Assembly: GCA_917880885.1 (NCBI GenBank)
Contig: OU862906.1
Span: 61,918,665-61,982,664, forward strand
Direction of reading: 5' to 3'
DNA length: 64,000 nt
Origin: Limnephilus marmoratus
Lineage: Eukaryota > Arthropoda > Insecta > Trichoptera > Limnephilidae
Shown: positions 52,743 to 62,939 of the stretch, piece by piece
Layout: each line of letters begins with the position of its first letter
Position numbering within the stretch: position 1 is the stretch's first letter
Translations under genes and position numbers: made by a program
Notes under the pieces: model-generated
Databases searched by the model: none
Told to the model about the DNA's origin: nothing
Seen by the model: only the letters and a program-made list of their open reading frames with translations

Positions 52743-53445
52743 AAGAAAGTCGTTGAAAGCTTTATGCCTCCGGTATTGCTCGGGCTTTACGCATAGTTTT
52801 TCGATTTCAGATGGAGACAGTAATAATCTTCTTATTTTGAATGTCACGATTGCGAAATTTCATCACGATGTATCAACATTCTGCTTAGGAGTGGGAAAAG
52901 ATTTAAAAAAAAACAAAGACATACCGTAACACCACGACACCCATCTTTACATTATATAGATAGACACATATCTGAAATGTTTTATGCACATTTTTTAGAA
53001 ATCAGATGTAGACTGTAATTTTCCTCAATCAAAAATTCATCGAATAATAACATCCTGATTTATTGGGTGAGAAATGGGGTTATAGTCCAGATAAAATAGA
53101 TGAAAAAAAGTGCTGAGTTAGCATTAATTCCGAATAAGCTGAATTTTTGTACAGGTCTTGAATACGTCATTATAAATGCTATGTCAAAAGTCCCCATCGA
53201 TCTAGCATTAGCGTTGTTTTTTTAATCGAGGTCAAAGGTCACAAAATTTTGTTTTTTGCATATATCTCTGAAACGGTGAGGGCTACCGAAAAAAATATGA
53301 GAAGAGTTTGTCGATCGTTAAATTTTCTACAAAAAAAGTAAAAGTACTTTTTCCCCTACGAAGCACCGTTCTCGAATTATCACGATTTCAGACCGTAGGT
53401 ATACACACATTTCCGCACCACCTCTGAGGTAGTGACCGACCGAAG
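52743..53445. other. Unassigned stretch
   Basis: No recognised gene or repeat family. Confidence 0.3.
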
Positions 53446-53520
53446 GTTCAGTTTCGGTTTCGGCAAGTTTCGGCAAAAAAATCTAGTTTCGGTATCATTT
53501 TCTGCCGAAACCGAAACATT
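53440..53520. repeat. Inverted repeat of GTTTCGG units
   Basis: GTTTCGGTTTCGGC (53451-53464) and its perfect complement (53504-53517) enclose further TTTCGG units. Such GTTTCGG-rich ends occur at insect hAT-like transposons, but no transposase or matching far end is visible here. Confidence 0.5.
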
Positions 53521-55425
53521 TTTAGACATGTTAAAATCGATTGTGTACTGTTATTTGGCTTATTTTTTTACACTTATTCAGACAGTTAACAAGTGTTAAA
53601 TTAAATAAAAAAAACAATTATTGAGGTATGAGAAAAATTTATATTTTCAAAAATCAGATGTTTCAGTAATATTCATCTTATTTCGAATGTCAGTTCCGCA
53701 ATCAGAAATTATATAAAAATACTGCCTTAATTGGGTGAGAAATGTAAATTGGAGTGGTTTTCAAAAGCTCATGTAGACAGCGTGTTGAAAATTAAGCGTT
53801 CAAAATTTCATTAACCTCTGAAGAAAACTGTAGATTTGTGTTCAAATCATATCCACGCCGCCTTGGCCTCAAAACTTGACAGTTCGGGAGCCGCTACCAC
53901 AGCACTCTGTCAACAATGCAACTGAAATTCCACTGCCGCTGACATGTCAGATAAGAAAATTATCGATTTTGTCAAGGAGGTTGATTACAATTGCGTTGAG
54001 AAGTGGTTTCTTTTTAGTTTCTCTATGAGCGGAGGCCCTTACAGATACTGCTACATATACTAGACTGGAGAATGTTGACTGTTTACAGCGTCTGGCAAGG
54101 TATAGATAGGTCTTTCGTAAGAAAAAGGCTGTCTTTGCATCAGTATATCTTTTTTATGCAATGCATCTTAGACCGTCCCCTGTTCATCTCGTGGGTATAA
54201 ATAATTAACTTTGAAAAAATGAAAAAAATAATTTAATTTAATGGCGAGTTCCTCCGTCCGGAGAGTAAACTCTAGTTTAGTATGGCCACACTTCCACTCA
54301 ATACAGCGACGGCAAACTGCGGTTCGCGAGCCAAATGCTGCCCTTTAGCTACTTGTGTGCTGCTCTTCGACTAGTGAAGTTTTGAAAATACATTTTATTT
54401 TACTTAACATATTTTACGTCGAAAGTAAAAATTACCGAATCCTTTTACCCTTTATACTTATTTATATATAGGCGTTTGGAATTTGGCATTTCTTTATTGT
54501 CGATAGATTTTACAAAGCACCTTTAGAGGGTATAACCAGACCAACCGAAAATGTGTCATTTTTAAACAAATTCTAGACGTATTCTCGTTTCTACAAGAAA
54601 AAAAAATATTTCGAAAGATTATTATTTTATCTAGTAAAGTTATGTTTTAAATACTAAAAAAAAGTTTATTTTTATTACAATAAAGTTATATTTATTTTTA
54701 TTGGTCGTTAGCAGATTTGTTAAATTTTCAAAGGAAATGTTGTATTACACAACACGCATTTGAAATCATATAATCATAAGTAAAATAAATCAATATATTA
54801 TCTTGGAGAGCTGCTTTCAGAATTTTAATTTTAGTTCAAATAAAATCATTTAAAAATCCGAGTAGGTACATGTTTTGTGACGAAAATACTTCAGTTTGAC
54901 TATTTATTTACGGTCTTACAAACTAACATTTTTTAATTTTTTCATATGTTTATTTTGCTTGTTTATTGAAAAATTATAAATACTTACGAAACAAAAAATA
55001 ATTTCAAAAGTTCATAATTTTAAATATTTTATCATCAAGAGTTTGAGCATTTTTATTGCTAACTTTAATGTAGGTATATTTTAAAGCAAAATTTGAATGT
55101 AATAAAAATGATGTTGAGTTATTAGTTTAAAATGCTGTTTAATGCTAGAATAATCAATTTTTCTCATCGGAACCGCCCTGTACAGCTGCAAGGGTACGAT
55201 CGCAAGACCATCTTTCCGGTGGTTAATGGGCATTACCTAGTTAAGTATTTTATTGCGGATCGTTTATTTATAGTCAACATGTCTCCAATATTTATGTTAA
55301 TTAAAAAAATGTTACTGAAAATTTAATAATATTTTGAAAGTATAAAGCATATATATTCGAATATACCAACAGTTTTATTCAGTGTACCTCATTTTAATCG
55401 ACTTCTAAAGACAGAAACTAACTAA
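53521..55425. other. Unassigned AT-rich stretch
   Basis: About 1.9 kb. At 54300-54375, CAGCGACGGCAAACTGCGGT and GCGAGCCAAATGCTGCCC resemble a hAT-type terminal region (weak). Otherwise nothing recognised. Confidence 0.3.
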
Positions 55426-55434
55426 CTAACCAAC

Positions 55435-55515
55435 CATCACACCGTTTCCCCGCAGGGGTAGGCAGAGAGGACGGACCGCCAAACAACTCGTTCTTGCCAC
55501 ACGCTCTAAAGGCAG
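55435..55515. other. GC-rich repeat scrap
   Basis: CGTTTCCCCGCAGGGGTAGG, CAGAGAGGACGG stands out from AT-rich surroundings and resembles a motif I associate with dispersed repeats of moths and butterflies. The match is from memory and is not decisive. Confidence 0.3.
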
Positions 55516-55816
55516 GATTCTTGGAAATAAATTTGGCTCTCAATATAAGTCTAAATCGTTAGTGACTGTTGACATTTGGGTATTTTTAGTTTTCCGACCA
55601 CTGACCTAATAGATACTAACCTCATTAAAAATGGTTAAATGGATGCTTTTAAGGGTAGATGATACTTAAAAGAATCCACATTCTGCTCTTTCATAAATGG
55701 CACTGGCTTCATTATTTTAGGTTAAAACACTTTTTGAAAATTATACGTTAATATTGAATTAATTTTATGCGCTCGTACATACCCAAATATTATTTTAACA
55801 CTGTGACCGATACAAT

Positions 55817-56209
55817 GGGCCGTATTCACAAAAAAGGTTATGCTTATACTTGCAGAATATAAAGGATATCCTTCACCTCGCATTCATAATATTCCGAGTA
55901 AAACCTTACACTTATAGAGTATGAGCATATCTTCCACAAAAAGTATTTGGTTATTCATAAACGTTACCTTTTACTCTAAATAAAAAGGATATCCTTCAAT
56001 AATTTCGAGGTTGGAACCTTCCGCGGCACAGTCACAAGCCAACATGCCAACAACCTTTTACATATTCTTGGAGGATATTCTTGCAAGTATAAGGTAACCA
56101 TTATGAACACAAAGGAAATGCTTATACTCCTACTTTTTTCTTCAACTCAAAACCTTATACTTCTACCTTATACTTACAAGGATATCCTTCAGTTTTATGA
56201 ATAAGGCCC
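55817..56209. mobile_element. MITE with GGGCC ends and 3-bp duplication
   Basis: A 393-bp element: left end GGGCCGTATTCACAAAA, right end the complement of GGGCCTTATTCATAAAA, flanked by AAT on both sides. The interior repeats GGATATCCTT and CTTATACTT motifs in both orientations, so much of it can fold back. Non-coding. A 3-bp duplication and GGG-type ends recall PIF/Harbinger MITEs, although AAT is not the usual TWA target. Confidence 0.6.
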
Positions 56210-56451
56210 AATATTGCATCTGTTAGCCTTTCTTGAAAGATTTGAGTTTATTTATGTACAAAACTACTTACTCCTATTCATAATGCGTATTGCAAAGCTT
56301 CAAATCTACTCATTTAAAAATTGAATGCATAAAATATTTTAGAGAATGGTTAAATGGTTAGGCCATGTTAACACCACTGAATTATATTATCCACTAATAG
56401 TTAGTAGTTATTATTAATATTCATAGTAGTATCTCATGCATATATTATTAT

Positions 56452-56633
56452 GGTGTCCGGACAACTCAGAATAAATTCAACTCAACACCTCCTTTGAAAA
56501 GCCATTAAGAGTGATGAAAAAAATTGGTTAAGTTAGGTTAGGTTATGGGATATTTTTCAATTTATTTTTCATAGCTTTTAATAATATTTTAAAGAGGTGT
56601 TGAGTTTAGTTAATTCTGAGTTGTTATGGAACC
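56452..56633. mobile_element. H MITE copy 3
   Basis: Starts GGTGTCCGGACAACTCAG, ends with the complement of GGTTCCATAACAACTCAG; ATTATTAT on both sides (56444-56451, 56634-56641). The core contains GTTAAGTTAGGTTAGGTTA. Arms share AACTCAACACCTC. Confidence 0.8.
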
Positions 56634-57095
56634 ATTATTATAGCTAACACACTATTACAACTTCCCTCATAAAGCATTTAGAAAACAGTCTATGTTGAAT
56701 CATCGACGATCATTAAATTTACTATTTTCGGCTGTCGGTGCGTTGACACTTCTGCGGTTGGTACGAGTATGTTACTAAGATCATTCAAGTGGTTTCATTA
56801 AACTAGGTCCAGTGGGCATACTTTGGCGGCACGTTCATATAAATTTTCTTTGGGTGGCTATTTCTTTCATAAGCGGTGCTACATTTTTTTGTTAGAATAG
56901 TATGAATATAAAGTTTCTCATATTTTTATAATGTCATTGGAAAGATGTCGTAATTTTAAATAGGAAATTTTCTTCTTAGGCAACGATCCTAAGGCAAATA
57001 TTTTTTTCATAAATTCGTTCAGCTTCACAAATTCTACAATCGTAATATCCTGTGAGTGTTTGTGGGTATGGACTAGGTAATATTATCATAATTTT
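56634..57095. other. Unassigned AT-rich stretch between two H copies
   Basis: No recognised feature. Confidence 0.3.
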
Positions 57096-57253
57096 GGTTC
57101 CATACCAACTCAGAATCAAGTCAACTCAACACCTTTTTGAGAAGTCATTAATAGCTATGAAAAAAATAATTGAAAAAAAATTTTTTTTCATCACTTTTAA
57201 TGACCTTTCAAAGGAGGTGTTGAGTTGATTCCATTATGAATTGTCCGGTCACC
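57096..57253. mobile_element. H MITE copy 4, strongly palindromic
   Basis: A 158-bp copy; arms GGTTCCATACCAACTCAG... and ...GAATTGTCCGGTCACC fold on each other over most of their length (CAACTCAACACCT / AGGTGTTGAGTTG; CATTAATAGCTATGAAAAA / TTTTTCATCACTTTTAATG). Target duplication CATAATTTT (57087-57095, 57254-57262). The GGTTAG-rich core of other copies is lost. Confidence 0.85.
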
Positions 57254-57454
57254 CATAATTTTAGATCTGCATTAGTGAACATAAATTCGATGTTTATTGC
57301 GCAAATTTGCAATCAAGATGCTGTGCAGACAGGTGTCCCTTATTTTGCGTTTTAAATGGCCATGTAAATATTAATAATAAAACTCATTTGAAATTACAAA
57401 AAAAAAATAATTATACATGTATTTTGGATACTATGAGCCATTACCTTAAACCTA

Positions 57455-57605
57455 GATATCTCCAGCCGGACTCTCTCAATACATCGCCTTGCACTTCAAT
57501 GGCAGGAATGGATTTACACGTCCGTCACTCCTAGACATATGACCCACAGATTCCCAGCCATCCCATACCTTTTTCCTTCCCAGAACTTCCTCTCCTTCCG
57601 TTCCG
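57455..57605 (+). mobile_element. Internal fragment of a short LINE-1-derived element
   Basis: CTCCAGCCGGACTCTCTCAA, ACATCGCCTTGCACTTCAAT, TACACGTCCGTCACTCCTAG, CCCACAGATTCCCAGCC, TTCCTTCCCAGAACTTCCTC then stops before the 3' terminus. Truncated on both sides. Confidence 0.65.
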
Positions 57606-58022
57606 TCAGCTAGCTTAAAAAAATTCCACTTCAAATGCCCATATGGATTTTTATGAATTAATTAAATATTTTCCTATTATTACAAATCTATTATGCTTTT
57701 CTTTGGTTAAAAGAGATTGGCACTGATTTGCTTCCGACTACATTTACATTATTTATTCGGTCATAAAAATTCACTTTACTCTTCATTTTATAATGGGACC
57801 TGTCTTAAAAATTGGTAGAGAACATTAATTGCTGATTTATTGTTTTGTCTAAAAAATTAAATTTATGGGATCCAATTTTTGGCTACACTGGGTTAGTTAT
57901 AAAATAATTATTAAATATTTATGTCAATATATTTTTAATCGGTCATTTTGTTCCGAGAAACTGTTTCAAAATAATAAAATGCTGATGTGTTATGTGCATT
58001 AAATTATTTTATGTAATTCTTT
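57606..58022. other. Unassigned AT-rich stretch
   Basis: No recognised feature. Confidence 0.3.
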
Positions 58023-58024
58023 TT

Positions 58025-58465
58025 AACTTCTTCTTCTTCTCGTGCCCTGTCCGTTCAACGGATGTTAGCTATGCGGACTTTGTTTACTGCGGCCCGGAAT
58101 AGATCTGCAGTAGACTAGACAGACCAAACCACTGTCTCAGGTTTTTCTGCCATGATGTTCTCCTTCTTCCAGGGCACCGTCTTCCGGCAATCTTTCCCTG
58201 TATCATGAGACGCAAGATCTCGTAGTTTTCTGGATGTCTCATAACATTTCCTGGATATTGAAATTTTGGGATTTTTATTGTTTTAATAACTTGTTTTTCT
58301 TTATTCATCCGAACCATAACATCTTAATTCGTAACTCTGTCCACCCAGCTTATTTTGAGTATTCTTCTGTAGATCCACATCACGAATGCCTCAAGTCGCC
58401 TTATCGGTTCATTAGTAAGCGTCCATGCTTCCATTCCATAAAAGAATACCTAAAACACTTTTAAA
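58025..58465 (-). pseudogene. LINE RT C-terminal fragment with (GAA)n tail
   Basis: Minus strand from about 58460: YGMEAWTLTNEPIRRLEAF, VMWIYRRILKISWVDRVTN, TAA at 58326-58324 where relatives have an acidic residue, DVMVRMNKEKQVIKTIK, PGNVMRHPENYEILRLMIQG, GRRCPGRRRTSWQKNLRQWF, stop near 58084, then a short 3' UTR and (GAA)n (58027-58040 as CTT). The EAWTL...RRMLKISW...GRRRTSW order is the C-terminus of a common LINE group, possibly RTE-like; clade unsure. Confidence 0.7.
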
Positions 58466-58861
58466 TAAATAAATAATTATTATTAACTAATAAATAAATT
58501 CACTTCGCGTTATTCCGCTGTCCAAAAAATGCCAATCATAACTTCAAAAGCAAATAATTACAGTCAAATAAACATTCCATTACAAATTTGAACACCGCCT
58601 TGAGCTGCGGTCAAATTCCAACATTGCGTTCATATTAAAGTCAATAGCCTTGGGGCGTTTTTATACATATGTCAATAAAATTTACCCCATCCGTCCGGTG
58701 ATATGTAAACTCAATATTCATTGAAATCCACTCGCAAACCCATTTCAGCTGTGGGAGAGGAAAAGGCCCCAGGTAGAGTGTCGTAACTTTGTGCAGCGGA
58801 GTCAATTTAAATCTTTGTATCGTTGTAGTCAATACCCAATACGCACAATTTTCGCTTTTTT
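58466..58861. other. Unassigned stretch
   Basis: No recognised gene or repeat. Confidence 0.3.
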
Positions 58862-59017
58862 TAGTGAAAACTTCTTTAGCACCGTTTTTGAAACACATAC
58901 AAACATGAGATAAAACAATCGGTCTCCCTTTTTTGCGGTGCTTCGTAGCCTCCCCACCCTTGTCTACTTCAATTTTCCGAAGGTTTCACTTCTTGGAAGG
59001 AATTGCACACTCTGATT
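58862..59017 (+). mobile_element. SINE-C copy, internally deleted
   Basis: TTTAGTGAAAACTTCTTTAG, CACCGTTTTTGAAAC, then AATCGGTCTCCC, TTTTGCGGTGCTTCGTAGCC, TCACTTCTTGGAAGGAATTG, CACTCTGATTTTTTT. The AGCGACACTAAAAAGAGAC middle is missing. Confidence 0.7.
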
Positions 59018-59293
59018 TTTTTAAGTGAAAATTTCTTCAGCACCATTGTGATTTGAAACTCGATGAAATGGAAACGAGCGATACTAAAAAGAGACAAACA
59101 CATACATCTACAGGATTCAGCCTGCGAGAGAATGAGATAGACTAATCGGTGTCCTCTTTGTACGGTGTTTCGTAGAATAAAATGTGAATTAATTTTTTAA
59201 CTTTTTAACAATATTATAATAAATTAACCCTACAATAAATTATCCTATTCCAGATACTTCTACCGCGTGTGAACTGCAAATATGATTTTTTTT
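59018..59293 (+). mobile_element. SINE-C copy, tandem neighbour
   Basis: Begins directly after the poly-T end of the previous copy: AAGTGAAAATTTCTTCAGCA, GAGCGATACTAAAAAGAGAC, ATCGGTGTCCTCTTTGTACG, then an AATAAAATGTGAATTAATTT insert as in the 1646 copy, and TTCTACCGCGTGTGAACTGC. Tail-to-head arrangement of two SINE copies. Confidence 0.75.
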
Positions 59294-59539
59294 TAAACTT
59301 TTTAATTTAAACAATAAGGGTGGACAGAATGACGCCAAAAATCTCTATCTTAACACACATTCCTTGCTTCATTCACATTCACCATACCCACCCTTCTGTC
59401 AATCTGACTCTCGTCATGGCCTAACGCAGGTATTTGGTTCACTTGATGGTGTCATGTCTTCCTCGGGCGTCCTCGACTTCTTCTAAAATTCGAATATTCA
59501 TTTGACTCATTTGCTCTCATCCTTTCTTCGTTCATTCTT
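59294..59539. other. Unassigned stretch
   Basis: Short spacer between SINE copies; no feature. Confidence 0.3.
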
Positions 59540-59910
59540 TTTTTTATGTGAATACCTTACAAGAGTCCCAGCTGCTCCCGTCTTAAGAGTCTTTGGAGCC
59601 AGTGAGACTATGGCATCCCCAATTGGGGTATGTTGTGAGGCTGAGGGTAGTGGGGAGAGAAGGAAAGTGGGGATGAAGAAGATGGCTATTCAGATTTGGT
59701 CACCAAGCACGGCTAAAGCCATTTCAAGCAACGTTTCAATTCTGAATCGAAGTTTTACACCAGGGCCTTACTGAGAGTATCTTCCACTCTGGAATGTCCC
59801 GCAAATATACTCTTTATTATTTTTAATTGAATTAGCTGTGAAATAACAAAAATTAATCAAAAAAAATTTCGGATTGCGAGTCAAGAGCCTCACCCCTCGA
59901 CCACGAGGAC
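59540..59910 (-). mobile_element. SINE-D copy, near full-length
   Basis: Minus-strand head at 59910-59870 (GTCCTCGTGGTCGAGGGGTG, CTTGACTCGCAATCCGAA) lacks the B-box block, which has been deleted. The body and tail then follow the family to GTAAGGTATTCACATAAAAA. An extra block (TTAAGAGTCTTT on the plus strand) lies in the 3' part. Confidence 0.8.
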
Positions 59911-60854
59911 ATTCGCTCTACATGCTCAAACTGTCTAAGCGTCGCCTTCTTAATTTACTCGTTAGGCTTACATAAGCCTTGCAATCTAAAATTATAATGT
60001 TATTACTGATAATAATAAACATTATAATGGCATTACAAAATAGTTTTTTTTTAATATGTCAACGCCAATTAAGAGAACTCCTAGTTAAACATAGCAGGTA
60101 AAAAGTGAACAATTCAAGATTTGAAAAATCACATTATTTAAAGTTGAATCAAGTAACCCCAAGTGCGTAAAATAACCCCGCTCTACCGTATCCCAATCGC
60201 CCGTAGCGATATGTCAGCGTACGTGGGGATGACTGTGCGCCCTCTCGATGTGTCCATATGACTGACCGGGGCTATTGCTGAGTTTCTCTCTTCCCTCCCC
60301 CCCCCCCCCTTCCCCGCGGGGCTGGTGTGACCCTTCGGAAAACGTTTTGTCCGCGGTGGGAGTGAAATGTCAATTGATTGTCAATAAGGGTGACAAAACT
60401 CACCCCGCTTTACAGGCGATGAGTGCATTTCTGATAATGGAGTCAACTTAAGAGGCAGGCAGGTAAGGTACGAGATACTACACAAATTTTAAAATCGCTC
60501 TTTGTTATTGTCAGTAAAATAATTTTGTATGTGCATTTAGTTTGTAATGACAGTTAGAAGCCTTTTTATATGACAACCAGCAGCCTCTATTATGGAATTA
60601 TAAAACAAAAACACTCAAACTCAATACGTATATTTATTTATGCGCTGAGCCTTACTAATCGAGCTCATGATGGCATTTCAGAGTTTTCTAACAACATAAC
60701 ATCGGTAAAAAAAATTTTAAAGTGTCTATTTCTTTAAAATGTCTATAATTATCACATCGGTCTGGGATCCCATTCAGAACTCACCATTAGGTAAACACAA
60801 TTAGTAAACACACGCCTATGACTCCACAAACTTAATTCTACTTCAATAATCCCT
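59911..60854. other. Unassigned stretch with GC-rich part
   Basis: Bases about 60180-60380 are GC-richer, with a run of 14 C, and lack a recognisable gene. The rest is AT-rich and featureless. Confidence 0.3.
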
Positions 60855-61197
60855 AACGCTACGTTTGACGACTAAGCATGGTTTGAGGTTTGACCGGGTC
60901 TTGGCGGTGGCTGCATCTGCCCATCTGCTGCGCAGCAGGCCGGATCGGGAGAGACTGGTTAAGGGAGGTCGACTTTTTGACCTCTCCAGCAGGACATCGC
61001 CTTGCACTGCGATGGGAGGGATGGATTCATACGTCCGTTACTCCTGGAGACATTGCCTCAGATTCCTCTACCATCCCTCATAACTTTTTCCATCACAGAA
61101 CGTTTTCTCCTTCCTTTCCACACAGCTACCCCAAAGACGAAATAGGCCCTGAAGGAAATTATTTACCTTAGGTCCTCCTGTGAGCTAATGTGCAGAA
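60855..61197 (+). mobile_element. Short LINE-1-derived element, 5'-truncated and edited
   Basis: TAACGCTACGTTTGACGACT, GGCGGTGGCTGCATCTGCCC, AGGCCGGATCGGGAGAGACT, CATCGCCTTGCACTGCGATG, CATACGTCCGTTACTCC, then the junction region (TTCTCCTTCCTTTCCACACAG; the TAAAAAGACCC part is lost), GAAATAGGCCCTGAAGG and GTCCTCCTGTGAGCTAATGT. No clear poly-A. Confidence 0.75.
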
Positions 61198-62205
61198 ATA
61201 ATGGCATTATCGATTTTTTTTCTAAATGAAGACGATGAGAGTTAGATCAGTTTCTGATTCAGATTTTCGATTGAGTTTCGTTAATATTGTCTTCATTTTA
61301 TTAAATATTACAATTTGATTTTTTACACATTAAGTTAAAAAGAAAAATTAAGATTTTTTTTCATTACCGACTTTGCATATTTTATTCAAAATTATTACGT
61401 CATCTTATTGAATTTTTAATTATAAAATCGGAGCCTCAGCACGGGTAAGCCATCCCGTGAGGCCAACATTATTAAATTACATTGTAAAATAAAAATATAT
61501 ACAACACGACATTCTGATCATACATTTTCTTCCAGAAGTTTTATTAAACCATACTTTTATGATTTTTCCTATTCCACTTTTTTAGTGCCGATCCGGGCTA
61601 TCTGTTGTCGAATGAGATTATTTAACTACGTTTGTAAAGGTACCTAAATACACATTGCATTTCGTTCCAACCCTTGAGGGATGTTCATATCTCAGCCGAT
61701 TGCACATCGATATTACATCGGTCAACCGCCCCTCCACCGCCTGCGGGCGAGGGAGGTACCTACCCCAAATTGTATTCATATTTTACGGACCCCATCCCTT
61801 TACTATTATTTGATGCCCAAACATTTGTAACGCAAAATACCAAAAAAAAAATACTAGAAATATAATCCGCGGGGATATTGTATGTTGAACTGTCGAAATA
61901 TTTCATTTTATACAAAACGTTGGAATTCACGAAATGGGCGAGTATGGATATATGAAAATTCCTCGATTTATGATTTTTGTTTGCCTTTGATGTGATGGGC
62001 GGTTTGGGTTTTTACTTTAAAGATTTTTTAATCAAAACATTCAATAAAAACCAGTAGTATTTTTGTGGTATGACTCGGAGCAAAACAATATAAAAAAAGT
62101 TCCCTCATTCTAATGATTAAAATATTCCATTTTATCCTGACAGACAGTCGATGCAAAACGAGTTACACATTTAGTATCCGACAAAAAATTCAACATTTTT
62201 ACTAT
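61198..62205. other. Unassigned stretch
   Basis: Bases about 61210-61310 resemble the SINE-I body (TTTCGATTGAGTTTCGTTAA, TATTGTCTTC). A GC-rich patch near 61720-61760 has no gene features. Confidence 0.3.
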
Positions 62206-62209
62206 CCTT

Positions 62210-62660
62210 TTTTCTTTGGACTCACCTCTTACTTTTTTGGACTCAGTTATCGTTCCCACAGCTTATATATTTTTTTGGACTCAGTTATCATTCTAATAGT
62301 ATATATATATATTTGACTCAGTTATCGTTCCCTTAGCGTGTACAGTTTTTGGACACAGTTATCGTTCCCACAGCATACATATTTTATGGACTCAGTTTTC
62401 CCTTATCATACATATTTTTAGAGCTCTGTTATCTTTCCCATAGCACATATATTTTTTTGAAAATCTTATGTTGTAGGTGTATTTTGTGGACAGCTTTTAT
62501 ATTTTATGGAATCAGTTATTGTTTGCCATAACATATACATATTACTCAGTATCGTTACCATAGCAAATATATTTTATGGATTCAGTTATCATTCCCACAG
62601 CATATATATTTTTTGTACTCAGTTATCGTTCCCATTACATATACATTTTTTAAATATCTT
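62210..62660. repeat. Degenerate ~40-45 bp minisatellite
   Basis: About ten irregular copies of a unit reading GGACTCAGTTATCGTTCCCA, CAGCATATATATTTTT. Unit lengths vary (about 37-55 bp) and some units are half lost. It lies just downstream of the LINE 3' UTR at 62.7-62.94 kb (minus strand). The plus-strand open frames through it (62349-62748) reflect repetition, not a gene. Confidence 0.8.
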
Positions 62661-62939
62661 TTATACATATTTTCATAATAGAGTAACATATTACATGGTT
62701 GCATTAACCAGCGAAGTTTCCGCTAAAATTTATAATATATATTTATAAACATAGATTAAAACATAAAAGAAAACATAAAGTGGTAGAAAAAAAGAAAAAA
62801 AAAATATATATATATATGTACAACAGAAATGAAAAAAAAATACACAAATTAAAGCATGTGGGATATGTAAATCATCCAAATATTATTATTATTATTATAA
62901 AAAGAAGGAAAACATGCAGCGGGGGTGGAGAGTTCATAA
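62661..62939 (-). other. Probable 3' UTR of the LINE at the window edge
   Basis: AT-rich sequence with ATT, (TA)n and poly-A runs between the LINE stop codon and the minisatellite. A clear poly-A/TAAA end could not be placed. Confidence 0.4.

Noticed and set aside
52487..52744. Lys/Asn/Ser-rich 85-codon frame
   Set aside because: It is produced by a degenerate TTTGAG-type low-complexity repeat and has no protein features.
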